In this document: positions 23,986 through 32,817 of the stretch, piece after piece
Layout of the letters: each line of letters begins with the position of its first letter
Numbering within the stretch: the stretch's first letter is position 1
Assembly (NCBI RefSeq): GCF_042676185.1
Contig: NZ_JBHTJT010000007.1
Coordinates: 372,001 to 436,000 of the forward strand
DNA: 64,000 bases
Direction: 5' to 3'
Source of the DNA: Tropicimonas aquimaris
GTDB taxonomy: Bacteria; Pseudomonadota; Alphaproteobacteria; Rhodobacterales; Rhodobacteraceae
Notes under the pieces: model-generated
Seen by the model: the letters and a program-made list of their open reading frames with translations, nothing else
Told to the model about the DNA's origin: nothing
The model's database searches: none
Program-made: the position numbers and the translations under genes

Positions 23986-25244
23986 CCGGCTGGATCATCC
24001 TCATCCTGTATGTCGCGCTCTTCGCCGGCTCCTACATGGTGGTGCATTTCGTGCGCGGCCTGATGCAGTCGGAGCACGATTACAACTCGCTCAAGACCGT
24101 GACCTTCGGAGACGAGAGCGCGATCCGGCCGGACCGCGCCGGCTCGATCATCTCGGTTCTGGTGATCTTCCTGATCTGGGGTGCCTTCACCGGCTCCAAA
24201 TGGGCGCCGTTCCACATGCCGGGACCCTTCATCGGCGATACCAGCTTCAGCTATTCTGCGACCGACGCCTCGGGCGCCACGGACGATGCAGTGATTCATG
24301 TGATCGTCCACGAAGTCGGCGACAAGGTCGATTTGCCAGATGTTGCTCCGGGAGACGGCTTTGCAGCGGACGACATGGTGGCTGTCGGCGCCTGGCGTTC
24401 GACGCTGATCCGGGCTGTCGACAACGATGGCGACGGCGCCTCTGTCACGGCGGTCGACGGGAAACCGATTGCGCCGGGCGAAACGGTGCGGGTGGGAAAC
24501 GGAAAGGTCACGATGACCGCCAAGGGGTCGCTCAATTTCGAGCCGGCCAAGGGGCTTCAGATGGAGCCGATCTGGATGCCGTCACCCGAAGCCGTGGTCG
24601 CGCGCTTTGTCGAGATCGCGTCAGAAGGCTACCAGAACTTCACCCTTTGGGAACATCTCGGATGGTCGCTCATGCGGGTCATCGCCGGCTTCATTCTCGG
24701 CTCGCTCGTTGGGATTCCGCTAGGCTATGCGATGGGCCTCTCCGGCTGGTTCCGCGGCTGGTTCGACCCGATCGTGGAGTTCATGCGCCCGGTCCCGCCG
24801 CTGGCGCTGATCCCGCTGGTGATCATCTGGTTCGGTATCTGGGAAACCGGCAAGATCGTGCTCCTGTTCCTCGCCGCGCTCTGGATCATGACCATCGCGG
24901 CAAGGGCAGGGGTCTCGGGCGTCAACATCAGCAAGGTGCACGCTGCCTATTCGCTCGGTGCGAACAAGCGGCAGGTGCTGACGCATATCATCGTGCCGAA
25001 TTCCCTGCCCGAGATCTTCACCGGTGCGCGGGTTGCGATGGGCGTCTGCTGGGGCACGGTGGTCGCGGCCGAACTGGTCGCCGCCCAGAAAGGCGCGGGG
25101 ATGATGATCATCGCGGCCTCCAAGTTCCAGCTCACCGATATCGTGATCATGGGCATCATCCTGATCGGCATTATCGGTTACGGGATCGATATCCTGATGC
25201 GAATGGCCGAGCGCGTCCTCGTGCCCTGGAAGGGAAAATCCTGA
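23982..25244 (+). CDS. tauC: Taurine ABC transporter permease with inserted periplasmic beta-domain
   Basis: 420-residue permease; typical TauC/SsuC proteins are about 260-280. Residues 1-70 hold two extra hydrophobic segments (GWIILILYVALFAGSYMVV and SIISVLVIFLIWGAF). Residues about 75-195 form a hydrophilic stretch starting FSYSATDASGATDDAVIHV, which resembles cadherin/Ig-like beta repeats and ends MTAKGSLNFEPAKG. The permease core follows from about 200, with the EAA-type loop AAYSLGANKRQVLTHIIVP contacting TauB. The extra part would lie in the periplasm beside the binding protein. Base composition does not differ visibly from the neighbours. Confidence 0.88.
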   Translation: MTGWIILILYVALFAGSYMVVHFVRGLMQSEHDYNSLKTVTFGDESAIRPDRAGSIISVLVIFLIWGAFTGSKWAPFHMPGPFIGDTSFSYSATDASGATDDAVIHVIVHEVGDKVDLPDVAPGDGFAADDMVAVGAWRSTLIRAVDNDGDGASVTAVDGKPIAPGETVRVGNGKVTMTAKGSLNFEPAKGLQMEPIWMPSPEAVVARFVEIASEGYQNFTLWEHLGWSLMRVIAGFILGSLVGIPLGYAMGLSGWFRGWFDPIVEFMRPVPPLALIPLVIIWFGIWETGKIVLLFLAALWIMTIAARAGVSGVNISKVHAAYSLGANKRQVLTHIIVPNSLPEIFTGARVAMGVCWGTVVAAELVAAQKGAGMMIIAASKFQLTDIVIMGIILIGIIGYGIDILMRMAERVLVPWKGKS

Positions 25245-25256
25245 TCTGACCCCGCA

Positions 25257-25277
25257 GCCCGCCACCAGATGGCGGGC
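25257..25277 (+). terminator. Hairpin after tauC
   Basis: 8-bp stem GCCCGCCA / TGGCGGGC with a 5-base loop, 12 bp after the tauC stop. Only scattered T residues follow, so it is a weak intrinsic terminator candidate ending the tauABC transcript. Confidence 0.5.
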
Positions 25278-25492
25278 CGCGGCTTCGATTATCAAACGAG
25301 GCCTGTCCGCATCCCGCGGTACCGTTGCGCTCGCGAGGAGACAGTGGCGCCCACGGGATGACAGGTGAGGCCGCCGAAATCCCGCCCTCCCATGCTCGCG
25401 CCCGCGTTTCGCTCAACTTTCGCCACACGCGTTAGGTTTTCCCTCATCCGATAACGGTAAAGGTTTGAACGAGTACACGGGAGAGGTGTGGG

Positions 25493-26590
25493 GTGCCGAT
25501 AGAGTTGATCGTGAACGGGAGCTTCGATGACAAGGCCAGCGGCTGGTCTGGAACCGACATCGAAGCTCAACACACCGAGAACACCTACCAGCGGAACGGG
25601 TCGACCGACCGGGTCGCGGAGATGAACGGTAGCAAGGACCAGACAACCGTCATGCAGCAGACCTTCTCGGTCAGCAATCCGGTGACAACCGATCTGGTCT
25701 TCGATGCCGCGCTGCGGGCATCCGGTCCGGTGGAAGCCGGACAGGACGGCTTCACGGTGGAACTGCTCAATGCGGATGGAAGCGTCATTTTCAGCGAGAC
25801 GATCCTTCCGACCACGACGGATTTCATGACATACAGTTTCGAGATCACCTTTCCCGTCGCCGGGGACTACACGCTACGGTTAACGGAGATCGGGCCGAAC
25901 GACAGCTATGGGGCGTTGGTCGATGACATTTCGATCATGGTCTGTCTGGCCGATGGCACCCGGATCGAGACGCCGTCGGGGGACCGCCTGATCGAGGATC
26001 TCGCGCCCGGCGACGTTGTCTCCACCAGCAAGGGGCCGTTGCCGATCCGCTGGATCGGCTCGCGGCGGGTGACGGCGGAAGAGATGGCGCAGAACCCCAA
26101 GCTGCGTCCGATCCGTATCCGGGCGGGCGCGCTCGGCCACGGCCTGCCCAAAGCTGACCTCCGGACCTCGCGCCAACATCGCCTGCTGGTGAGCTCGAAG
26201 ATCGCACAGCGGATGTTTCATGCGCACGGCGTGCTAGTCAGTGCGATCCGCCTGACGGCCCTTCCGGGGTTCGAGATCGAGCCGGAGATGAAAGGTGTCC
26301 GGTACTTCCACATGCTCTTCGACGAGCATGTCGTGGTAACAGCCAACGGCGCGCCGACGGAGGCGCTCCTCGCCGGCCCGGTCGCGCTCAAGGCGCTGTC
26401 GCCCGCCGCCCGCGAGGAGATCCTCACGCTCTTTCCCGAGATGGCCGACGCGGCCTGGTGCCCGGAGCCCGCGGCAACGATCCCCAGTCGGAAACGGCAG
26501 ATCCGACTGGTGGAACGCCATGCGAAGAACCTGCGAACCGCACTGATCGCACGCCCGCCGGGCGGGGCCGGCATTTCTTCGTTGGCATAG
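25493..26590 (+). CDS. Hint-domain (intein/hedgehog-like) protein with N-terminal beta-sandwich
   Basis: 365 residues, GTG start with AGAGG upstream. Residues about 5-150 look like a carbohydrate-binding-module-type beta-sandwich (LIVNGSFDDKASGWSG; FTVELLNADGSVIF). Residues about 155-300 are a Hint domain: CLADGTRIETPSGDRLIEDLAPGDVV begins with the potential splicing cysteine (Cys154), later DLRTSRQHRLLV contains a conserved histidine. Such proteins are common in Rhodobacterales, usually as predicted secreted or autoprocessed proteins of unknown role. No signal peptide is evident. It stands alone after the tau operon and ends 30 bp from a convergent dehydrogenase. Confidence 0.75.
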   Translation: MPIELIVNGSFDDKASGWSGTDIEAQHTENTYQRNGSTDRVAEMNGSKDQTTVMQQTFSVSNPVTTDLVFDAALRASGPVEAGQDGFTVELLNADGSVIFSETILPTTTDFMTYSFEITFPVAGDYTLRLTEIGPNDSYGALVDDISIMVCLADGTRIETPSGDRLIEDLAPGDVVSTSKGPLPIRWIGSRRVTAEEMAQNPKLRPIRIRAGALGHGLPKADLRTSRQHRLLVSSKIAQRMFHAHGVLVSAIRLTALPGFEIEPEMKGVRYFHMLFDEHVVVTANGAPTEALLAGPVALKALSPAAREEILTLFPEMADAAWCPEPAATIPSRKRQIRLVERHAKNLRTALIARPPGGAGISSLA

Positions 26591-26620
26591 CGGGTACCGG
26601 AAGGGCGTGCCGAAGTGTTT

Positions 26621-27589
26621 TCAGGCCTCAGACGCGAGCTGGTTCACCGGGTAGGCGGGCGGCTTGCCACGCGCGAAGCGGACGGCTTCCTCGGCGACCT
26701 TGCGCTTGAGTTCCTGCGCGGATTGCTCGGAATACCAGCCCATGTGTGGCGTCACGATACAGTTCTCGAAGGAGAGCAGGGGCGAGGTGGCCGCCAGAGG
26801 CTCGGACTCCACCGTGTCGATCCCGGCCCCGCCCAGCTTGCCGGAGGCAAGCCCCTCGGCCAGCGCGTCCTCGTCGACTATGCCGCCGCGCGCGGTGTTG
26901 AGGATGATCGCACCGGGCTTCATGCGCGCGATCTCGGACGCGCCGATGATGCCGCGGGTTTCCTCCGACAGGGGGCAATGGATCGAGACCACGTCGACGA
27001 TCGCGATCATCTCGTCAAAGGTCAGCTGCTCGGCGCCGGGCAGAAGCTCGCACAGCCCTGGCTTGTAGGGGTCGCAGAGCACCACCCGACTGCCCAGGGC
27101 CGCGACCTTCTCGGCAAAGAGCCGGCCGATCCGACCGACTCCCAGAACACCCACCGTCATGTCCCTGATCCGTCGCACCGGGATCGCCATCCGGTAATCC
27201 CACTCGCCCCGGCGCGTGGCGGCCGCGATCATCGGGATCTTGCGCACCAGCGCCATCATCAGCCCGAGCGCATGGTCAGACACCTCGTACATACCGTAAT
27301 CTGGCACGTTGCAGATCTGAACGCCGTGCCGCGTCGCTGCGTCGAGATCGACGGTGTCGACGCCGACCCCGTAGCGCACGACCAGCCCGAGATCGGGCCG
27401 GAGCGCGGCAAGGACCCGGTCGGTGAAGGGGCCGTATTGCGTGAGTATGACATTGGCCCCCGCGCATTGCGTGATCAAGTCTTCCTCGGTGCGACAGGCG
27501 AAATGCGTGTAATCTAGCCCCGCGTCGGCGAGGATGTTCTTCTCGATCTCCATCGACTCGTGGTCGCAATCGGCGACGACAATCTTCAT
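26621..27589 (-). CDS. D-isomer-specific 2-hydroxyacid dehydrogenase family protein (CtBP-like)
   Basis: 322-residue NAD(P)-dependent dehydrogenase. The cofactor motif is VGVLGVGRIGRLF; catalytic positions lie in NTARGGIVDEDAL (Arg), TVESEPL (Glu) and VTPHMGWYSEQS (His). The last segment resembles C-terminal-binding-protein-like bacterial members. AAGGA is 7 bases ahead of the chosen ATG 27589. It follows the alcohol dehydrogenase gene on the same strand by 100 bp and is probably co-transcribed with iclR. Substrate unknown, likely a 2-hydroxy or 2-keto acid from the compound imported by the divergent TRAP system. Confidence 0.82.
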   Translation of the reverse strand: MKIVVADCDHESMEIEKNILADAGLDYTHFACRTEEDLITQCAGANVILTQYGPFTDRVLAALRPDLGLVVRYGVGVDTVDLDAATRHGVQICNVPDYGMYEVSDHALGLMMALVRKIPMIAAATRRGEWDYRMAIPVRRIRDMTVGVLGVGRIGRLFAEKVAALGSRVVLCDPYKPGLCELLPGAEQLTFDEMIAIVDVVSIHCPLSEETRGIIGASEIARMKPGAIILNTARGGIVDEDALAEGLASGKLGGAGIDTVESEPLAATSPLLSFENCIVTPHMGWYSEQSAQELKRKVAEEAVRFARGKPPAYPVNQLASEA

Positions 27590-27689
27590 CGGGTTTTCCT
27601 TCGTTGTCCGAACTCTGGGGCGGTGGCCAATTGGGCCACCGACCATGGGAGCGGCGGGAATGCGATATCGGACGGGCCGGGCACCCGCG

Positions 27690-28712
27690 TCACGCCTCGC
27701 AATCGACGAGCACCTTCACAGCGTTCACCGCAGGGTCGGCGATCATGTCGAACACCGTCGCGGCCCCGCTCAGCGGCACGGTCTGGGTGACGACCTTGGC
27801 GAGGTCCTCGGCCAGCGTCTCCGCATAGGCCACGGACATCTCGAACTCGCGCTTCGTATAGACGCGCGATCCGATCAGGATCTGCTCCTTGAAATTAATG
27901 TCGCGCAGATCGACGGAGCGTGGCGCCTTGTGGATGCCGGTCATGCAGATGGTGCCGCCGACGCGGGCGAGGCGGGTCATCTCGGCGGCGGCGCTCTCCA
28001 CGCCGGAGCATTCGAAGACGATGTCGACGCCTTCGCCGTCGGTCGTGGTGTCGATATACTCGACGAGGTTTCCCCGAGCCACATTCACCGTTTCGAAGCC
28101 GAAACTCTTGCAGAGGTCGAGCCGGGCCTGGTCTATGTCGGAGATCACGATGCGCGAGGCGCCGGAGTGCTTGAGCACGATCGCGGTCAGCACGCCGATC
28201 GGCCCCGCGCCGGTGACGACGGTGGTGTCGAGCAGGTTGAATTTGGCCTGGTGGAGCGAGCGGACGATCACGGCGAGCGGTTCGACCAGCGCGGCGATCT
28301 CGTCGCTCAGGGTGTCGGGCACCTTGAAGAGCACGTCTTCGTCGATCCAGGCGTAACCGGCCATGCCGCCGTCCCGGTCGATGCCGATGAGCTTGAGGGT
28401 CTTGCAGACATGCGGATGGCCGGTGCGGCAGGGCTGGCATTCGCCGCAGGAGATCAGCGGATAGGCGACCACCCGGTCGCCGGGCGCGAACTTGCCGGAG
28501 CCGGCCCGCACCTCCTCGATGGTGCCGACGAACTCGTGCCCGAGGACCAGCGGCGCCTTGGCGCGCGGGTGCTTGCCGGTGAAGATGCCGATATCCGTTC
28601 CGCAGACACCGCAATAGCGCATCCGCACCTTCGCCTGCCCGCTGCGCCCCTCGGGGACGGGGATATCCTGCACCTCGACTTTGTGTGGTGCGGTGTAGAC
28701 CAGCGCTTTCAT
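27690..28712 (-). CDS. Zinc-dependent medium-chain alcohol/polyol dehydrogenase
   Basis: 340-residue MDR-family enzyme. Catalytic zinc ligands are in YCGVCGTDIG and GHEFVG; the structural zinc lobe is CGECQPCRTGHPHVC; the nucleotide motif is VTGAGPIGVLTA. It resembles sorbitol/threonine/idonate dehydrogenases that oxidise secondary alcohols with NAD. GGAG lies ahead of ATG 28712. It lies between iclR and the 2-hydroxyacid dehydrogenase and probably acts in the same catabolic route. The precise substrate cannot be read from sequence. Confidence 0.85.
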   Translation of the reverse strand: MKALVYTAPHKVEVQDIPVPEGRSGQAKVRMRYCGVCGTDIGIFTGKHPRAKAPLVLGHEFVGTIEEVRAGSGKFAPGDRVVAYPLISCGECQPCRTGHPHVCKTLKLIGIDRDGGMAGYAWIDEDVLFKVPDTLSDEIAALVEPLAVIVRSLHQAKFNLLDTTVVTGAGPIGVLTAIVLKHSGASRIVISDIDQARLDLCKSFGFETVNVARGNLVEYIDTTTDGEGVDIVFECSGVESAAAEMTRLARVGGTICMTGIHKAPRSVDLRDINFKEQILIGSRVYTKREFEMSVAYAETLAEDLAKVVTQTVPLSGAATVFDMIADPAVNAVKVLVDCEA

Positions 28713-28800
28713 GTAGCCACTCCTTTCTGGGGGCCGGCGCCCGGGCAACCTGCTCTTGCGCCGCAACTTCTTCTGCCGTCCGCGATTGCCTCGCGGGCGG

Positions 28801-29613
28801 TTACGTCTCGGACGAGGGCTCTGGAGGTCTGCCCCCGATCGCCGCCATCAGATTTGCCGCCGACCGTGCGACCGCGTTGCGCGAATCCTCGAAACTCACG
28901 ACCTGGTGATGGAGGCTGTCGGAGTTCAGCGTCAGGAAGGGCATGGTCAGAACCGCCTCGACCTCGCCTTCCGAGTTGAACACCGGGTAGCTGATGTTGG
29001 TGATGCCGCTCACCTGCGGGCTCGCGCCGAAGAAGAACCCCTGGCGGCGGATCGTGTCCATCTGCGACAGCGCGCTCCGGGCCTGCTCGGGGGTTGCGGT
29101 GGTCGCCGCAAGGATCGCGTTTCGTTGCTCGGGGGTCTTGAAGGCCAGCATCGCAAGGCCGGAACCCGACCCGTGAACGTCGATGCGGGCGGCCTGCCGG
29201 ATCGAGAAGCCCATCTTGTAGGGGCTTTCCTGCTTGGCGACGATCAGCATCGCCCCGTCGTGATAGACGGCGATGTGGCACGATTGCTGGGTCAGTTCCG
29301 CCAGCTTGGCCAGTTCCGGCCGTCCGGCGCTGAGCAACCGCTCAATCGGCGGGTGCTTGTTGGAAAGTTCGAACATCTTGAGGGTCAGCCGGTACTTGCC
29401 GGTGCCCTTCTCGAGCGCGATGTAGTTGCGGCGCTCCAGCACGACCAGCATCCGGAACAGTTCGTTCACCGACCGCCCCAGGGCGTCGGCGATCTCCTTC
29501 TTGGACATGGGCTCGTCGCGGATGCTAAGCAGTTCCACAACATCCAGTCCGCGTTCCAGGGCGGGGGCCCGGTACTTGTCGGCTTGGTCTGTCACGGCGG
29601 TCTGTTCTGTCAT
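28801..29613 (-). CDS. IclR-family transcriptional regulator
   Basis: 270 residues. The winged helix spans about residues 15-75, with helix-turn-helix text SKKEIADALGRSVNELFRML, followed by the IclR effector-binding domain (SGSGLAMLAFKTPEQR; FSIRQAARIDVHG). IclR proteins sense small organic acids or aromatics and act as repressors or activators of adjacent catabolic genes. It is transcribed away from the cupin/TRAP genes across a 410-bp AT-rich region carrying an inverted repeat, so both directions are likely under its control. Confidence 0.88.
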   Translation of the reverse strand: MTEQTAVTDQADKYRAPALERGLDVVELLSIRDEPMSKKEIADALGRSVNELFRMLVVLERRNYIALEKGTGKYRLTLKMFELSNKHPPIERLLSAGRPELAKLAELTQQSCHIAVYHDGAMLIVAKQESPYKMGFSIRQAARIDVHGSGSGLAMLAFKTPEQRNAILAATTATPEQARSALSQMDTIRRQGFFFGASPQVSGITNISYPVFNSEGEVEAVLTMPFLTLNSDSLHHQVVSFEDSRNAVARSAANLMAAIGGRPPEPSSET

Positions 29614-30023
29614 GGCATTCTCCCCCGGCCGGTTTCTCCATCCTACCGGCCAGTACTGCCCAGCATGTCTGTCGGCAAGGCCGACCGAACCTGGAGCCTT
29701 ATGGCCGGCACATGGCTGTCTTCAGCGTCCTCAGAGTATCAAAAATTTATATGCAAGCAATGTTATTTGCATATGAAAATAGGCGCAGGGTTCGGTGCGA
29801 CGTGAGCTTTCGCTTAACCAGATGAATAATTAAGAAAAAACCCGAACTCCCTCCTGTGTTTTGGATCGGGATGTCGCACGCCTGGCCTTCGTATGGGCGG
29901 AGCTGTGCGGCGCGCAGTCGCGCGGCCATCAAGATTTCATACTTGACGAAATGCTTTCATTTATGAACAGTCATGGCAAGCGGGCCCGATCCCCGACGGC
30001 CGGCGAGACAGGGAGACACGCCA
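29614..30023. promoter_or_regulatory. Divergent promoter region between iclR and the cupin/TRAP operon
   Basis: 410-bp gene-free stretch, clearly AT-richer than its surroundings in the middle. It contains the inverted repeat ATATGCAA-N10-TTGCATAT (29749-29774), the best operator candidate for the IclR protein. Farther toward the cupin gene TTCATA (29936-29941) and TATGAA (29962-29967) form a second, looser inverted pair around TTGACG, a possible -35 element. GGGAG precedes the cupin ATG. Confidence 0.45.
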
Positions 30024-30440
30024 ATGGGCAGCGAGAGAAAGCAGTACGTTTACACCATCAAGGATTTGCCGCTGACGCCGATCGTCGAGGACCAGGGAAT
30101 CAGTACCCGGTTCCTGCTCGGCGACAACATCATGGTGAGCTTCATCGAGAACCCGCCGGGGGCGACCTTCCCGATCCATCACCACGAGTGCGAGCAGATC
30201 ATGATCATGACCGAGGGCACCGAGGATCACATCATCGACGGCCAGCTCATGCCGATGAAGGCAGGCGATGTCGCGGTACACCCCTCGAATGTACCGCATG
30301 GCGGCAAGACAGAAACCGGCATGAAGGCGATCGACATCTTCGCGCCGCACCGGCCGGAGCACCTGGCCAAGATGGCGCAATACGGCACCATGCCGAACGC
30401 CGACGGGACATATCCCGCCAAGAACAACATCGAGGACTGA
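30024..30440 (+). CDS. Small cupin-domain protein
   Basis: 138-residue single-domain cupin. Metal-binding motif 1 is seen as FPIHHHECEQIMIMTEG and motif 2 as VHPSNVPHGG. Such proteins isomerise, oxidise or bind small metabolites, for example uronates or keto acids. It is the first gene of the + operon, 57 bp ahead of the TRAP binding protein. Function in the unknown pathway cannot be assigned; a pectin-degradation (KdgF-like) type is one possibility. Confidence 0.75.
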   Translation: MGSERKQYVYTIKDLPLTPIVEDQGISTRFLLGDNIMVSFIENPPGATFPIHHHECEQIMIMTEGTEDHIIDGQLMPMKAGDVAVHPSNVPHGGKTETGMKAIDIFAPHRPEHLAKMAQYGTMPNADGTYPAKNNIED

Positions 30441-30497
30441 CGACCCCGACCAGACACGCCAACGACACCACGTATCGACACTTCAAGGGAGGAAACC

Positions 30498-31481
30498 ATG
30501 GGAATGCTGTCGACGATGATGAAGGCCACGGCTTACGGCGCCGCACTGAGCGTGATCGCTCTGGGCGCCGCACAGGCCGAGGTGACGCTCAAGCTCGGCC
30601 ATTATGCCGAGATCGACCACCCCGCCAATGTTGCGGCTCAGCAAATGGCCGACCGCGTGGCCGAGCGCACCAATGGCGAGGTCACGATCACGATCTTCCC
30701 CGCCAACCAGTTGGGCGCGCCCGACGAGGTGCTGGAGCAGAACGTGCTCGGCGCTATCGACATGTCGCTGCCGACGCAAGGGCACCTTGACAAGTACTCC
30801 AAGAAGTTCGCGACCGTCATGACGCCCTTTGCGTTCCGCGACCGCGAGCACGTCTACCAGGTGCTTGATGGACCCTTCATCGAATGGGCCGGTCCGGACC
30901 TTGAGGCGCAAGGCCTTGTGTACCTGTCCAACTGGGATTGGGGGTTCCGCAACCTGACCAACGGCGTGCGCCCCGTGAACGTGCCCGAGGATGTCGAAGG
31001 GCTCAAGCTGCGCACGCCGCCGGAACTCCAGCTTCAGGCCGCCATGTCCGCGCTTGGCGGCAACGTCACGCAACTGGCCTTCAACGAGCTGTATCTGGCC
31101 CTGCGCCAGGGCGTCGTCGACGGGCAGGAGAACCCGCTTTCGGTGATCTTCCACAACAAGATCTACGAAGTGCAGGACAACCTGGCCATCACCCAGCACG
31201 TCTACAACTCGATGGTGAGCGTCATCTCCAAGAGCAGTTGGGACAAGCTGACGCCGGAGCAGCAGGCGATCCTGAAGGAAGAAAGCGCCGCTGCCGGCAA
31301 TCTGATGCGCGAGCTGATGACGGAAGAGGACGAGAAGCTGATCTCCGAGCTGGAAGCGCAGGGGATGAAGGTGACCTATCCTGACCGCGAACTCTTCAAG
31401 GCGAAGATGGGTCCGGCCTACGAGGCCATCGGCAAATACGCCGGCGAGGACAATCTGAAAGCCTTCCTCGACATGCTCTGA
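30498..31481 (+). CDS. TRAP transporter substrate-binding protein (DctP family)
   Basis: 327-residue periplasmic binding protein with signal peptide (MMKATAYGAALSVIALGAAQA, cleaved before EVTLKLGH). Family features are the ligand arginine in EGLKLRTPPE and NELYLALRQGVVDGQENP. Such motifs are typical of carboxylate binders of the DctP/SiaP group. A hairpin follows the gene. The substrate is probably an organic or sugar acid, given the cupin, dehydrogenases and IclR regulator around it. Confidence 0.92.
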   Translation: MGMLSTMMKATAYGAALSVIALGAAQAEVTLKLGHYAEIDHPANVAAQQMADRVAERTNGEVTITIFPANQLGAPDEVLEQNVLGAIDMSLPTQGHLDKYSKKFATVMTPFAFRDREHVYQVLDGPFIEWAGPDLEAQGLVYLSNWDWGFRNLTNGVRPVNVPEDVEGLKLRTPPELQLQAAMSALGGNVTQLAFNELYLALRQGVVDGQENPLSVIFHNKIYEVQDNLAITQHVYNSMVSVISKSSWDKLTPEQQAILKEESAAAGNLMRELMTEEDEKLISELEAQGMKVTYPDRELFKAKMGPAYEAIGKYAGEDNLKAFLDML

Positions 31482-31489
31482 CACCACTG

Positions 31490-31515
31490 CCTGACGGTCC
31501 GTCCGGGCCGTCAGG
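31490..31515 (+). terminator. Intercistronic hairpin dctP-dctM
   Basis: 8-bp stem CCTGACGG / CCGTCAGG with a 10-base loop in the 58-bp gap after the binding-protein gene; no strong T-run. Likely attenuator or mRNA stabiliser. Confidence 0.45.
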
Positions 31516-31539
31516 TTCCCCGTAATTCAGGAGGGTCAG

Positions 31540-32814
31540 ATGTCGCCGACGCTCATCTTCGTGGGCCTTGTTTTCCTTATCATGATGGGCGTTCCGGTTG
31601 CGATTGCGCTTGGCGCCATCTCTCTGGTCGCGATGCAGGACAACCTGCCGGCCCTCGGGCTCATGGCCCAGCGGATGTATTCATCCACGACCGGCTTCAC
31701 GTTGCTCGCCATTCCCTTCTTCATCCTTGCCGGCAACCTGATGAACACCGGCGGGATTACCGAGAAGATCTTCCGCTTCGCCAAGGCCGCGGTCGGCCAC
31801 TACTGGGGCGGGCTGGGGCAGGTGAACATCTTCGCCTCGCTAATCTTTTCGGGCATGTCCGGCGCGGCTGTCGCCGATGCTGCCGGGCTCGGCAAGATCG
31901 AGGTCAAGGCGATGGTCGATGACGGCTACGACCCGGAATTCGCCGCTGCTGTGACGGCCGCCAGCTCCACCATCGGCCCGGTCATCCCGCCGAGCATCCC
32001 TTTCGTCATCTACGGATCGATGACGGGTGTCTCGGTCGGCAAGCTCTTCGTCGCCGGGATCGTGCCCGGCGTGCTCATGGGCATCGCGATGGCGGTCGCC
32101 GTCTATTTCATCTCCAGGAGACGTAACTACCCGCGCCGTCCGAAACTGCCCGGAAGCGAGCTGCGGCAGAGTTTCAGCGAGGCGTTTCTGGCCCTGCTGA
32201 CGCCGATCATCATCGTGGGCGGCATTCTTGGCGGTTGGTTCACGCCCACCGAAGCGGCGGTGATCGCATGTATCTACGCCCTCGGCCTCAGCGGACTGGT
32301 TTATCGCGAACTCACCTGGGCCAAGCTTTGGCACATCCTCGAGGACACACTGCTCCACACTGTGCGTGTGATGTTCATCATGGCGACCGCCGGCTTCTTC
32401 GCCTGGGTGCTCACCATGAACCAGGTGCCGCAGGCGATGGTCTCGGGCCTCACCACGGTCACGCAATCCCCGGTGCTTCTGCTGCTCATCATCATCGGGG
32501 CGCTGCTGGTGCTCGGCATGTTCCTCGAAGGGATCGCGGTGATCCTGATCTGCGTGCCGATCTTCATGCCGGTGATCGATCTGATCGAGATGGACACAGT
32601 CCAGTTCGGGGTGGTGATGATCCTGGCGTCGATGATTGGTCTGCTAAGCCCGCCGGTCGGCATGTGCCTCTACGCGGTCGCCTCGATCAGCAACGTCAAG
32701 ATCACGGCCCTAAGTCGCGAGGTGGCTCCCTACATTCTCGGGATCTTCGTCGTGTTGCTGTTGGTGGCCTTCGTTCCGGCCGTGTCCCTGTCCACAGTCT
32801 GGTTGATGGAGTAG
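31540..32814 (+). CDS. TRAP transporter large permease (DctM family)
   Basis: 424-residue polytopic protein of normal DctM length. Family segments include GMSGAAVADAAGLGKIE, STIGPVIPPSIPFVIYG, FTPTEAAVIACIYALGLSG and late LLSPPVGMCLYAV. It forms the transport channel driven by the sodium gradient. In this operon it precedes the small permease, which starts 3 bp later, whereas most TRAP operons have the small subunit between binding protein and large subunit. Confidence 0.93.
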   Translation: MSPTLIFVGLVFLIMMGVPVAIALGAISLVAMQDNLPALGLMAQRMYSSTTGFTLLAIPFFILAGNLMNTGGITEKIFRFAKAAVGHYWGGLGQVNIFASLIFSGMSGAAVADAAGLGKIEVKAMVDDGYDPEFAAAVTAASSTIGPVIPPSIPFVIYGSMTGVSVGKLFVAGIVPGVLMGIAMAVAVYFISRRRNYPRRPKLPGSELRQSFSEAFLALLTPIIIVGGILGGWFTPTEAAVIACIYALGLSGLVYRELTWAKLWHILEDTLLHTVRVMFIMATAGFFAWVLTMNQVPQAMVSGLTTVTQSPVLLLLIIIGALLVLGMFLEGIAVILICVPIFMPVIDLIEMDTVQFGVVMILASMIGLLSPPVGMCLYAVASISNVKITALSREVAPYILGIFVVLLLVAFVPAVSLSTVWLME

Positions 32815-32817
32815 GCG

